64,000 bases of DNA from Fibrobacter succinogenes (GTDB lineage Bacteria > Fibrobacterota > Fibrobacteria > Fibrobacterales > Fibrobacteraceae), in NCBI GenBank assembly GCA_902791475.1, contig CADAWC010000012.1:20307-84306 (forward strand), read 5' to 3'. Below the pieces are notes generated by a model. The model had not been told where the DNA came from, ran no database searches, and saw only the letters and a program-made list of their open reading frames with translations. Position 1 is the first letter of the stretch. Every line of letters starts with the position of its first letter. Both the position numbers and the translations under genes were made by a program. This document shows positions 28,531 through 36,724 of the stretch, piece by piece.

Positions 28531-28636
28531 ACTCGCGACAAAATGCGTAAAGCCCGCTTCAATTCATGAAAAAGCGGTTAAAAATGTAAAAGAAAGAAAT
28601 TTCTGAACAGAATCTCTAAAATTTGATGCAAACACG

Positions 28637-28685
28637 GTTTACAGTTTTTGAAATTAAATTTTGAATTTTTACAAAATACGTAAAA
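28637..28685 (-). promoter_or_regulatory. Tandem dyad pair upstream of gltB
   Basis: TTTTAC-N7-GTAAAA (28667-28685, perfect) and GTTTAC-N7-GAAATT (28637-28655, degenerate) have centres 30 bp apart, about 115 and 145 bp above the -24 box. Confidence 0.6.
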
Positions 28686-28720
28686 TTAGAAAGCTATTCC
28701 AAAAGTTTTCCAAAATGTTG

Positions 28721-28749
28721 TTGTAAATCAACTATTTTTGTATTATAAC
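28721..28749 (+). promoter_or_regulatory. Sigma-70-like promoter of the 28.8-kb lipoprotein
   Basis: TTGTAA-N17-TATAAC has correct spacing. The predicted start of transcription falls at or next to ATG 28757, so the message is either leaderless or begins translation at a later in-frame ATG (28766 or 28769). Confidence 0.45.
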
Positions 28750-28756
28750 ATTCAAG

Positions 28757-30277
28757 ATGACTAATATGATGAAAAAATTCAAGTTTGGACCCTTTGGGGC
28801 GTTGGCAATTTTATTGGTTTTTATTTACGCATGCAGTGACAACGGAACCGATAGTGATTATCCGCGAACAAAATATCCCCAAATAAAAGATTACTCAAGA
28901 AAGACAATTGTGGGTACAGTCATCAACGCCGACAGCGTCCCCCAAGCTCACGCTCGAATCTATATTACCGGAGTTGATTCCACCACTCAACACGCCTATA
29001 TCATGGATTCAACCGAAGCCGATAAAAATGGATATTATTCCATCGTTACAGATGGCGATAAACACCGTTACAGATTGCTTGTCAAAACAACGACCGATCC
29101 CGACACGTTATTTGGATTTGAAACCTACGTTTATACATTTTGGGATACTCCTTATCCAGACTCGTTCAAATTCGATATAGAAGTCGGTGAACCCGCCTCA
29201 GTGCAATTCTATTTACGCTACAGAGATTACGATTCCATTTGCCTAGAAGGTTCCTTTGCCTGCGCCACAATTACCGAAAACGATCGAGAAAAAGGCTTTG
29301 TCATCATTCGTGACGTACCTCCAGGATCTTACGAAACATACACAGGTTGGAGAGATGGCAAGGCCATTGCCAACCCATTACTGCTGAGGCCCAAAAATAT
29401 TCGGGCTGGTTCAACGTATTACTGGGCAAACGGTTTTTTAAAAGGACACGAAGCCGGAACTTTGGATCTCTCGATTCCGCGCAAAGCTTTAGCTATTTTA
29501 GACTCAGCAAAGCTCCCCCACATATTAAATAACCTCATCATCCCTGTCTTTAAAAAAGAAAATTACGATGCTCTAATGGATGATCGCGGAAACGAAATAA
29601 TAATGTCCAAAGCCAAAAACGAGACGGATTCAAGCCGTTTTTGGATAATTCCCGATTCCATAGGTTATGCCAATCAAAAGATTCGATGGATTGACGCATT
29701 CGATCAAAATGAACAACGGCAAAAAAGAAACCTTTGGCTCCTTTATTCAAAAATCAGTGCGGATTCCATTGATATAAGCCATAACTTTAACCCATGGGAT
29801 TCTAGCTATGCTGTCAGTTTTTGGATTGAATCTCTCAGCGACTCACGCAAACAAGTCTCGCTAGTCTCGGTCGGCAATGATTCACTTGGTTTCAAAATTA
29901 CCCAATGCCCCAAAAACACCCAACAAATTTGCATGAGAATTTTAGATAAAAATGATTCGACCTCTATAGATTCGACAATTTACTGCAGTGAAAAAATTTT
30001 TGATAGCAAACGCCACCACTTATCGATAGTTATCCACAAAGACCTTGTGATGATCGCAATAGATGGCAAAACAGTCTACGAAACCAGTATGGATTTAACA
30101 ATGAATTTCTTTAAGGCGCTTCGATACTTACAAATAGGAAATGTACCGCTGAAAGATTTTATCGTGTACAAAATCGACAAGGACATCCGCACCCCCAATG
30201 ACAATGACTGGATCCGCCTCAAGGCATGGCTTATGGCATTTTATGAACTTCAAGCCTCTGTTTCATCAGATAAATGA
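28757..30277 (+). CDS. Lipoprotein with carboxypeptidase-regulatory-like and LamG-like regions
   Basis: About 500 residues. The N-terminus has a basic start, a hydrophobic core and FIYAC, a plausible lipobox. Residues 50-140 (IVGTVINADSVPQAHARIYI, then YYSIVTDGDKHRYRL) look like a beta-sandwich of the carboxypeptidase-regulatory type. The C-terminal 180 residues (AVSFWIESL, VSLVSVGNDSLGF, HHLSIVIHKDLVMIAIDGKTVYE) resemble a LamG/concanavalin-like fold, often used to bind glycans. No catalytic residues are evident. It is monocistronic and divergent from gltB. Probably a surface lipoprotein; function unknown. Confidence 0.7.
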   Translation: MTNMMKKFKFGPFGALAILLVFIYACSDNGTDSDYPRTKYPQIKDYSRKTIVGTVINADSVPQAHARIYITGVDSTTQHAYIMDSTEADKNGYYSIVTDGDKHRYRLLVKTTTDPDTLFGFETYVYTFWDTPYPDSFKFDIEVGEPASVQFYLRYRDYDSICLEGSFACATITENDREKGFVIIRDVPPGSYETYTGWRDGKAIANPLLLRPKNIRAGSTYYWANGFLKGHEAGTLDLSIPRKALAILDSAKLPHILNNLIIPVFKKENYDALMDDRGNEIIMSKAKNETDSSRFWIIPDSIGYANQKIRWIDAFDQNEQRQKRNLWLLYSKISADSIDISHNFNPWDSSYAVSFWIESLSDSRKQVSLVSVGNDSLGFKITQCPKNTQQICMRILDKNDSTSIDSTIYCSEKIFDSKRHHLSIVIHKDLVMIAIDGKTVYETSMDLTMNFFKALRYLQIGNVPLKDFIVYKIDKDIRTPNDNDWIRLKAWLMAFYELQASVSSDK

Positions 30278-30438
30278 TGCGATTTACAAATTTTGACGCT
30301 AAATTTCGCAATTTTGTCGGTTACGAATCGTGAAAATTGAGGTTTGATCAATTTTATAAGAAAAATTTAAGTTTTATAACGTATTTGTGGACAAAAATTG
30401 GAAAATGAGCGCTGTTTAAAAATTTTAAATTTGGCGCC

Positions 30439-31062
30439 ATGATTAATTTTATCAAGTCTATTTACTCCGGTTTGTGCATTGGACTCGGCGGAACGGTTTA
30501 TCTATCTTGCGACAATAAGATCCTCGGGTCGTTCTTGTTCGGACTGGGGCTTTTTACGATTTTGAATTTCGGATTCAACCTTTTTACGGGTAAGGTCGGC
30601 TATTTCGTCAACAATAAGATTAATTATTGGGGATTTTTAGGAATTGTTTGGCTCGGAAATTTCATTGGAACGTTCGTTTTCGCGAAGTTAATGGCAGCGA
30701 CTCGCTATGGTGCGGCTCTCCAGGCGAAGGCAAATGCTCTTTGCGTTATCAAGGACGGCGATGGTTTTGCTAGTTTGCTCGTGCTCGGGATTTTCTGCGG
30801 AATGCTCATGTTCATCGCGGCAGACGGCTACAAGACCGTAGAAAACCAGGTCGGGAAAGTTTTCATCGTGTTCCTCCCGGTGATGGTCTTTATCTTGAGT
30901 GGTTTCGAGCACTGCATTGCAGACATGTTCTATTTCTCGCTGGCGGGCGATTTTTCAATGACAATGCTCAAAGCGCTTGTCGCGATTACAATTGGCAATT
31001 CCATTGGCGGTGGACTCATTCCGCTGATGCAAAAGCTGAACGCCAAGTCCGCGAACGCGTAA
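30439..31062 (+). CDS. Formate/nitrite transporter family protein
   Basis: A 207-residue membrane protein with about six hydrophobic helices. GFEHCIADMFYF matches the FNT family signature (G-FEH-x-x-A-x-MF), and GNSIGGGLIP fits the last pore helix (GN-x-x-GG). It is shorter than the usual 250-280 residues, mainly in the N-terminal and loop regions. The family conducts formate, nitrite or hydrosulfide. Formate is a normal end product of this kind of fermenter, so formate export is plausible, but the substrate is not fixed by sequence. The gene ends 2 bp before a convergent gene. Confidence 0.85.
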   Translation: MINFIKSIYSGLCIGLGGTVYLSCDNKILGSFLFGLGLFTILNFGFNLFTGKVGYFVNNKINYWGFLGIVWLGNFIGTFVFAKLMAATRYGAALQAKANALCVIKDGDGFASLLVLGIFCGMLMFIAADGYKTVENQVGKVFIVFLPVMVFILSGFEHCIADMFYFSLAGDFSMTMLKALVAITIGNSIGGGLIPLMQKLNAKSANA

Positions 31063-31063
31063 A

Positions 31064-31801
31064 TCACCACCACTGAAGATTGAACACCAAAGTAAGACGA
31101 TCGATGGGGTGAGCTTTATCATTATCCCAATCTTTAATTTTGTAGGTCAAATCGCGACTATAACGGAATTCGACACCGAGACCGAGACGTTTTCCGGCAT
31201 GCCACGCAATATACGCTCCGCCGCCGATTTCATCGTAAAAAACGGGAGCTGAAGAACTATTAAACACAGCACCGTCTTCTGCTAAAAAAGCTTCTCGACC
31301 ATTTCGGGAAATATGTTGCGTCAAACCCAAGCGGACTTTGTGAGAGGATAAAGGCAATTGTTCAATAATTGTAATCCCACCACCCCATTGGAATTCGGAA
31401 TATTCGTATTTTTCAAGTTGCCACAAACAAACGTTACTCCATCCCATTACGCCGAAATAATCCGAAATAAAACCGGCTTGCACATACGGTGTAATCCAAT
31501 CAAGACCTCCACCAATTTTAAAATTCCCCAATTGTTTTTGAACATCAAATGTTATTTGAAAGGGAATTTCTTCGTCATTATAAGATTGATCCTTTGGAGG
31601 CTTTTTACTTTTTACACTTTTATAGGGAATGTAACGCGGATACTTTTCGGTATGTTCCGATGTAAAAGCCATCGCCACATTTTTCTGCAAATCGCCATCG
31701 CCTTTTTCCATAAACGCGGCTGCAGAAGGTGGATGGATAATAGACAAGCTACATCCGCACAATCCCAACGCAACAACTAATAAAATTACATTCAAACGCA
31801 T
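31064..31801 (-). CDS. Outer-membrane lipoprotein of a small beta-barrel type, function unknown
   Basis: The start at 31801 gives MRLNVILLVVALGLCGC, a lipoprotein signal; the longer frame adds 13 unlikely residues. After a polar stretch, residues from about 90 alternate hydrophobic and polar (FQITFDVQKQLGNFKIGGGL, YVQAGFISDYFGVMGW, GVEFRYSRDLTY) and the protein ends in FNLQWW, an aromatic C-terminus typical of barrel proteins. The truncated gene at 7.4 kb is a paralogue. It converges with the FNT gene with only 1 bp between the stops. Confidence 0.65.
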   Translation of the reverse strand: MRLNVILLVVALGLCGCSLSIIHPPSAAAFMEKGDGDLQKNVAMAFTSEHTEKYPRYIPYKSVKSKKPPKDQSYNDEEIPFQITFDVQKQLGNFKIGGGLDWITPYVQAGFISDYFGVMGWSNVCLWQLEKYEYSEFQWGGGITIIEQLPLSSHKVRLGLTQHISRNGREAFLAEDGAVFNSSSAPVFYDEIGGGAYIAWHAGKRLGLGVEFRYSRDLTYKIKDWDNDKAHPIDRLTLVFNLQWW

Positions 31802-31977
31802 CACGGCAATAAACGTAATTATTATCCTGGCCCATTTCAATCAAATTCGGATAAACTGTACAAACAAAGGGATGAATATGCCAAAGCCGCAGCCCGCGAG
31901 GGGTTGCGTTTTTTATAAACAGACAATCCCGGCACTGAGGCCGGGATGACGTTAAAAAGGATGATCGCAGAGGTGAT

Positions 31978-33615
31978 TTAAGCCAGGTCTTTGATGACCA
32001 TGATGCCGCTGCGTTCGATCTTCGGGTATTGACGCATGCCTTCCCCGCCCTTACCCTTGTCGAGAATCTCGAGGAGTTTGCCATCTGTGGAGTACAGGTG
32101 CAGTTCCCACGGGCCATTCGGTGCGTTGAAGTAACCGGAGTTCTTTTGCACGTTGCGCTGGAACGTTCTGTTCAAGCGGTCGGCAACGCTGCGGGCATGA
32201 ACGAGCGAAACATCGGCGAGATTCCAGGAAATCGGCACGCCCCCCATGTCAAAGATGAGCACGGCATCGAGGTCGGTTTCTTCCTTCATCGTGAATTTCC
32301 AGCTGAAGTTCTGCCAGCTCGTGCTCAAGTCGAGAATACGGCCGTTTGCGTACGGCGTGTAAGTTTCGCAGTCCTTCTTGATGTTCACGTTCAGCGTACG
32401 GGGCTTATCGGCCTTGGCGCGCATGCTGAAAATGTATGTCACGCCCTTGTGGAGCGCAAAATGCTGCTTGAACTGGAGATTCCAGGAATCCTTGCCGCCC
32501 TTCTTGATGTCGAAATGCACAACGCCATCCTTGACGGTCACGTCGCCCTTTCCACCCCAGAAGTCGGTCGTCCAGCCAGAAAGCGGATCTTCGGCATTGA
32601 ATTCGCCGTTTTCGATGATGTTCGCGCCCGTTCCCTGAGAACCGGTCGTGAAATCCTTGTTCTGGATAAAGTTTGGAATCACGCTTGTGTTCTGGATGCC
32701 TAGAGGGCTGTCAACAGCGACTTCCTTGCCCCAGCCAATAAGCGTATTGTAGGAGCCGTGAACCGTCATGTCCATTTCCGGACTGTCGAAGTTACCCGGA
32801 CCCCAACTCCATGCGAGCCAGCCGATGTTCAAGCGTTCGCATTCCGACATGATAAACTTGTACGGAATTTCACGAACACCGCCTGCAGCCACCGGAGCAA
32901 ATTCACCGACAATCAGGGGAATCTTACGCTTGAGGGATTCTTCGAGCGTACCCTTGATGCGGTCCTTGACGGTTTCGTAGCCTGTTGCCACCGGATTGTG
33001 GCGTTCGGTCGGCCACCACATGTGAATCGAGAAAATCAAGTTGTGTTCGGGGTCAGCCTGCAAAAGCTTCGGGCCCACGTTCAACAAATTCTTTTCGTTC
33101 TGGCCCCATTCATCGGCGTCGATCATGATCGGCACACGCACGCCGGAGGCGCGGAGCTTTGTGACGATGATGTTATAGGCATTGAAAAAGTCATCGGCGC
33201 TCTGGGCCTTGTCGCCCGGTTCGTTACCGATGTTCAAAATCAGGTATTCCTGATGATTGTAAATCATCTGGAGCGTTTCTTCGCGAAGCCAGAATTCGAG
33301 GGCGTCGCTCAGGCGGTCCCAGTTACCGGTCGTGTCATGAATTTCCGGGATAGGAATCATGCCGTTGGCAATACAAAGCGAAATAATGTTGTCGAGGTCG
33401 CTGATGCGGCCTCGAGTATTCCAAACAATTCTTACACAGTTTGCGCCAGTCTTTGCAATTTCGGGAATGGTCTTGCCTTCACGATCCGTCCAAATAAACA
33501 TGTGGTTTACACCACGAAGAACAACCTTTTCGTTGTCCTTGCTATACAGAAAAGAATCTTGAACGAAAAAGCCCGGTTTCACAGATGAGCCGTTCATGTC
33601 TTTAATTTTCTCCAT
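31978..33615 (-). CDS. GH5 glycoside hydrolase with carbohydrate-binding module, no signal peptide
   Basis: About 545 residues. The GH5 barrel shows VVLRGVNH near the start, the acid/base Glu in LNIGNEPGD and the nucleophile Glu in PLIVGEFAP; WLAWSWGPGN is the last strand. The overall look is mannanase- or endoglucanase-like. A CBM-type beta-sandwich follows (NGEFNAEDPLSGWTTDFWGG, then WNLQFKQHFALHKGVTYIFSMRAKA). The last 60 residues resemble the terminal domains of the other hydrolases here. ATG 33615 or 33597 could start the protein; neither gives a signal peptide. A perfect sigma-54 promoter lies about 110 bp upstream. Confidence 0.85.
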   Translation of the reverse strand: MEKIKDMNGSSVKPGFFVQDSFLYSKDNEKVVLRGVNHMFIWTDREGKTIPEIAKTGANCVRIVWNTRGRISDLDNIISLCIANGMIPIPEIHDTTGNWDRLSDALEFWLREETLQMIYNHQEYLILNIGNEPGDKAQSADDFFNAYNIIVTKLRASGVRVPIMIDADEWGQNEKNLLNVGPKLLQADPEHNLIFSIHMWWPTERHNPVATGYETVKDRIKGTLEESLKRKIPLIVGEFAPVAAGGVREIPYKFIMSECERLNIGWLAWSWGPGNFDSPEMDMTVHGSYNTLIGWGKEVAVDSPLGIQNTSVIPNFIQNKDFTTGSQGTGANIIENGEFNAEDPLSGWTTDFWGGKGDVTVKDGVVHFDIKKGGKDSWNLQFKQHFALHKGVTYIFSMRAKADKPRTLNVNIKKDCETYTPYANGRILDLSTSWQNFSWKFTMKEETDLDAVLIFDMGGVPISWNLADVSLVHARSVADRLNRTFQRNVQKNSGYFNAPNGPWELHLYSTDGKLLEILDKGKGGEGMRQYPKIERSGIMVIKDLA

Positions 33616-33716
33616 AATGTCAATTAATCCATTATAAATATACAACTAAATGTTTTTTAGAGCCAAAATTTTTTCGCATATATAAAAAATTCAGCGCTCA
33701 ACCATGGACTTTTCAA

Positions 33717-33731
33717 GCAAAATATGTGCCA
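33717..33731 (-). promoter_or_regulatory. Sigma-54 promoter candidate of the GH5 gene
   Basis: On the minus strand TGGCAC-ATATT-TTGC, a perfect -24/-12 element, 17 bp after the stop of the preceding gene and about 100 bp before the GH5 start. No tandem dyads are visible, so it may answer to another activator. Confidence 0.65.
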
Positions 33732-33747
33732 CAAGGCGTAAGCTCGG

Positions 33748-34608
33748 CTATTTGAGCCTTATGGATGCTGACGCGTTTGATTTGGCGACTTCAGATGGAA
33801 GTTGCGGCGGCACTACATTTCCGATGTTTTTCGCCGAGTAGTTCGATAACGAGCGTTCTGGAAGATGCTTCCAGTAGCGTACAGGCAGGCAACGTCGAAG
33901 GAGGCGCGGGTTGAGCCGCTCCTTGATCGCCATCGTGTCGTAGTAAGACTTCCACATGCGTGTGAATTCATCTGGAGGGGCGTGCGCTGAAATGTAACTC
34001 GGGTCGGGAACCGTTACAAAATGTGTTCGGTAATTCTCGTAATAGACGCCAAAGCCTCGCTTGACATCAATAATCGCCCATGTGCCATTGGGGTAACGGC
34101 ACCGGAAATGCCCGACAATCATTTCGAGAATGTCGTACTTCGGTTCGATTTCAGCGATATACATGCCATCGGGCGCTTTGTTGAAACGCACCATTCCATA
34201 CATATTGTCCATTTCGCGACGCACAGAACGCGCAATTGTAATGAGCGGAATCATTTCGAGACTGGACGGATTGCGACCGTAATTCGGGTCAAGCCCCGCA
34301 AAAAGCTTGCGCAGGTACGCAAGAATGTTCATCTCAATGTTCGCGTCTTCGGAACGGAAACAAGTCTCGAGCAAGTTTAAGACGTCTTTGCTTGCGGCGT
34401 TGGTAATGGCACGCCTGAGGCGGTTGGCGGAATCTTCAGACGTTTCAACGTGGAAGGGTTGCGCGAAAAGGTCGGTTGCCGCTTCACGTTCCGCTTCGTA
34501 CGTGCGTTCGGCGACAAAGCAAGAAACATCGAGATGTTGGCGGTAAATCTCGAAAACGGCACTCAAGAAGCCGTCGAAAGTAGAATCGTAATGAATGGCG
34601 AGGGACAT
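33748..34608 (-). CDS. DUF4130 protein linked to a radical-SAM DNA-metabolism enzyme
   Basis: A 286-residue protein of the type found beside the radical SAM protein encoded just upstream. Typical elements are the YDSTFDGFLSAVFEIY start, RLRRAI in the middle, the HRTARSVRREMDNMYGMVRF-like helix (here IARSVRREMDNMYGMVRF) and the YWKHLPE end. In some bacteria this domain is fused to a uracil-DNA-glycosylase domain, which suggests work on DNA or nucleotides; the reaction is unknown. It is the second gene of a two-gene operon, 58 bp after its partner with a repeat in the gap. Confidence 0.85.
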   Translation of the reverse strand: MSLAIHYDSTFDGFLSAVFEIYRQHLDVSCFVAERTYEAEREAATDLFAQPFHVETSEDSANRLRRAITNAASKDVLNLLETCFRSEDANIEMNILAYLRKLFAGLDPNYGRNPSSLEMIPLITIARSVRREMDNMYGMVRFNKAPDGMYIAEIEPKYDILEMIVGHFRCRYPNGTWAIIDVKRGFGVYYENYRTHFVTVPDPSYISAHAPPDEFTRMWKSYYDTMAIKERLNPRLLRRCLPVRYWKHLPERSLSNYSAKNIGNVVPPQLPSEVAKSNASASIRLK

Positions 34609-34613
34609 TGTTT

Positions 34614-34680
34614 AGTAGGAAGTAGGCGGTTGAACTTAGGAGATGTTAGTCAATGGTCATTAGTTATTAGTTGTTTGCAA
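34614..34680. repeat. TTAGTCAATGGTCATTAG-type repeat in the radical-SAM operon
   Basis: Units AGTAGG, TTAGGAG, TTAGTCA and ATTAGTTATTAGTTG fill the spacer and run into the last codons of the upstream gene. It is related to the element after amtB at 16.5 kb. Confidence 0.45.
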
Positions 34681-35968
34681 TAGGCAATGCATTTGCTGAT
34701 GGCTGTGCTTTGGCTGGTGCGGGGAGTGCGGCGGGCATGGCGTCGAACAGGTCGAGTTGATCGTTCTTGGGTTTGCCCGCTATGAGCAAGGGACGAATCA
34801 TTTCGGGGTAAAGCTTGTGGAGTTCTCGCGGCACATCGCTATTGTAGATGAAGTATTTCGCGCGCTTGAGCACCACCCCCATTTTCTTCAAATGTTCGAA
34901 TCTGATTTTAGAATAACGCCTTCCGCTGACAATGAGCTGTGCTGACCTCACGCCAATGCCGGGCACGCGCAAAATCATCTCGTAATCGGCGGATTGCAAA
35001 TCGACTGGGAAACATTCCGGATGGCGGAGTGCCCACATTACTTTCGGATCCAAATCCGGGTCCAGGAACGGATTTTTCTCATCGAGAATCTCGTTGTACT
35101 CGAACTTGTAAAAGCGCATGAGCCAGTCGGCCTGATAAAGCCTATGTTCGCGTAAAAGAGGCGGTTTTGTGGTAATTACGGGCAAGCGCTTGTCCGCATT
35201 TATCGGAACATACCCCGAGAAATAAACACGCTTCATTTGCTGTTGCTTGTAAAATCCTGCCGAAAGCGTCAAAATCTGGAAGTCGGTCTCCCCCGACGCT
35301 CCGACAATCATCTGCGTGCTCTGCCCTGCCGGCAAGAACTTCGGAGAATACTTGGACTTGTCCGTTTTGTATTCAAGCTTGCGTTCCGCCAAGAAATTCA
35401 TCGGGCGGTAAATGGATGCAAAATTCTTTTCGGGCGCGAGGTATTGCAACTGCTTGTCCGAAGGAATTTCGATATTCACGCTGCTGCGGTCGGCATAAAG
35501 CCCGGCCTCGAACAAAAGCCTAGAACTTGCGCCGGGAATTGCCTTTAAATGAATGTAACCGCCAAAATGGTGTACCAATCGCAATTCTTTCGCCACCTTA
35601 ATTAACAGTTCCATCGTGTAATCTGGCGAGCCTATCACGGCTGAGCTCAAAAAAAGCCCTTCAATGTAATTGCGGCGGTAAAATTCCAACGTGAGGTTAA
35701 TGAGTTCTTTAGGTGTAAAAGTTGCTCGCGGGATATCGTTACTGCGTCGGTTCACGCAATAAGCACAATCGTACTTGCAGGCGTTACTGAACAGCACTTT
35801 CAATAGCGAAATGCAGCGCCCATCGGCGCTCCACGTATGGCAAATGCCCGAGCTGTGCCCGCACCCCATTCCGCCTTTTGGCGAATTGCGCTTGGAACCG
35901 CTCGACGAGCACGAAACATCGTACTTGGCGGCATCGCCTAGAATGTTCAGTTTATCGCGTAAATCCAT
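34667..35968 (-). CDS. Radical SAM protein of the putative DNA modification/repair family
   Basis: A 433-residue protein. The radical-SAM cluster motif is CKYDCAYC near residue 63. An additional Cys-rich N-terminal patch (CSSSGSKRN, then GMGCGHSSGICHTW) and a C-terminal helix-hairpin-helix (MILRVPGIGVRSAQLIVSG), which commonly contacts DNA, match the family that travels with the DUF4130 partner downstream. SAM cleavage would give a 5'-deoxyadenosyl radical; the substrate is not known. After the HhH the C-terminus is Ala/Pro-rich and probably disordered. Family assignment is good, function inferred. Confidence 0.88.
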   Translation of the reverse strand: MDLRDKLNILGDAAKYDVSCSSSGSKRNSPKGGMGCGHSSGICHTWSADGRCISLLKVLFSNACKYDCAYCVNRRSNDIPRATFTPKELINLTLEFYRRNYIEGLFLSSAVIGSPDYTMELLIKVAKELRLVHHFGGYIHLKAIPGASSRLLFEAGLYADRSSVNIEIPSDKQLQYLAPEKNFASIYRPMNFLAERKLEYKTDKSKYSPKFLPAGQSTQMIVGASGETDFQILTLSAGFYKQQQMKRVYFSGYVPINADKRLPVITTKPPLLREHRLYQADWLMRFYKFEYNEILDEKNPFLDPDLDPKVMWALRHPECFPVDLQSADYEMILRVPGIGVRSAQLIVSGRRYSKIRFEHLKKMGVVLKRAKYFIYNSDVPRELHKLYPEMIRPLLIAGKPKNDQLDLFDAMPAALPAPAKAQPSANALPIANN

Positions 35969-36534
35969 TTTTGCCCATCGTTTTTAACGACACACTTGTT
36001 TACTTGCCCTTTTGTTCACTAAATATAATAATAACTGCACAAAAAAGCAATCAATTTATCATTTCGGCCCATCTTTTTCATTATTTTCAAGAAAAAGACA
36101 CAAAACCGATGTAAAAACGAATCTGGATTTACCTTATTTTCGGAACTAGACGCACCTACTTAAACAAGCTCACAAAGCACCTTCTAAACTTATACTTGTT
36201 CGAATATTCCACCGCATAGATGAACTCTTCTTCGCTACGAGAAAATACTAGCGGAGCAGGAACAAGCCCATCACAAGAATTCTCTGTCACGTTAAATTTT
36301 TTGTATTCGCTAACGCAAGATTTTCCGTTTGACGATACTTTAAGCATAATCGACTTTGAAAAAGCGGTAACTTCCGGATTCAAGATTTGTCATCGCACTA
36401 TAGACCAATAAATCGTAAGCATTTTCATGGAAGAATTCCTGTTGTTCCGCGTCAATTCGCTCAAAATATACAACAGAGAGAACTGAGTTCGTTCCTATAG
36501 ATAATAAAACCGCGAAAGAAACAACAGTCTCTTA
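35969..36534. other. Mostly non-coding stretch before the glnA control region
   Basis: AT-rich sequence with no convincing gene apart from a 75-codon frame on the minus strand (36156-36383), listed separately. No strong hairpin, RNA or repeat was recognised. Confidence 0.5.
36156..36383 (-). pseudogene. Short frame, possible C-terminal remnant of a secreted protein
   Basis: Seventy-five codons from a TTG preceded closely by a stop. The composition (KSCVSEYKKFNVTENSCDG, EEEFIYAVEYSNKYKFRRC) looks protein-like and has three cysteines like the local lipoproteins, but there is no signal peptide, ribosome site or recognised family. It could be the tail of a decayed gene or chance. Confidence 0.25.
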
Positions 36535-36582
36535 TTTTACATATTTCGTAAATACACCTATAATTTTTCAAATTCTGTAATT
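36535..36582 (+). promoter_or_regulatory. Tandem dyad pair upstream of glnA
   Basis: TTTTAC-N7-GTAAAT (36535-36553) and TTTTTC-N7-GTAATT (36564-36582) have centres 29 bp apart, about 120 and 95 bp above the -24 box. A further lone TTTTAC is at 36645. Confidence 0.65.
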
Positions 36583-36666
36583 TTCAGATCGGGTAAAAAC
36601 AGCTTTCGTTCATTACATTTTTCATTTTTCGTGCAATTTCGCCATTTTACATACTTTTTTCAGTTT

Positions 36667-36682
36667 TGGCACACTTTTTGCA
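36667..36682 (+). promoter_or_regulatory. Sigma-54 promoter of glnA
   Basis: TGGCAC-ACTTT-TTGC is a perfect -24/-12 element about 45 bp before the ATG. AAGGAG precedes the start codon. Confidence 0.88.
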
Positions 36683-36724
36683 ATTAGGGCAGCGAAAAAC
36701 AAAAAACAATAAGGAGTTTGCCAA

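Noticed and set aside
31886..31914. GC-rich hairpin followed by TTTTTT on the plus strand, as a gene terminator
   Set aside because: No plus-strand gene ends near it; the neighbouring genes on both sides are on the minus strand.
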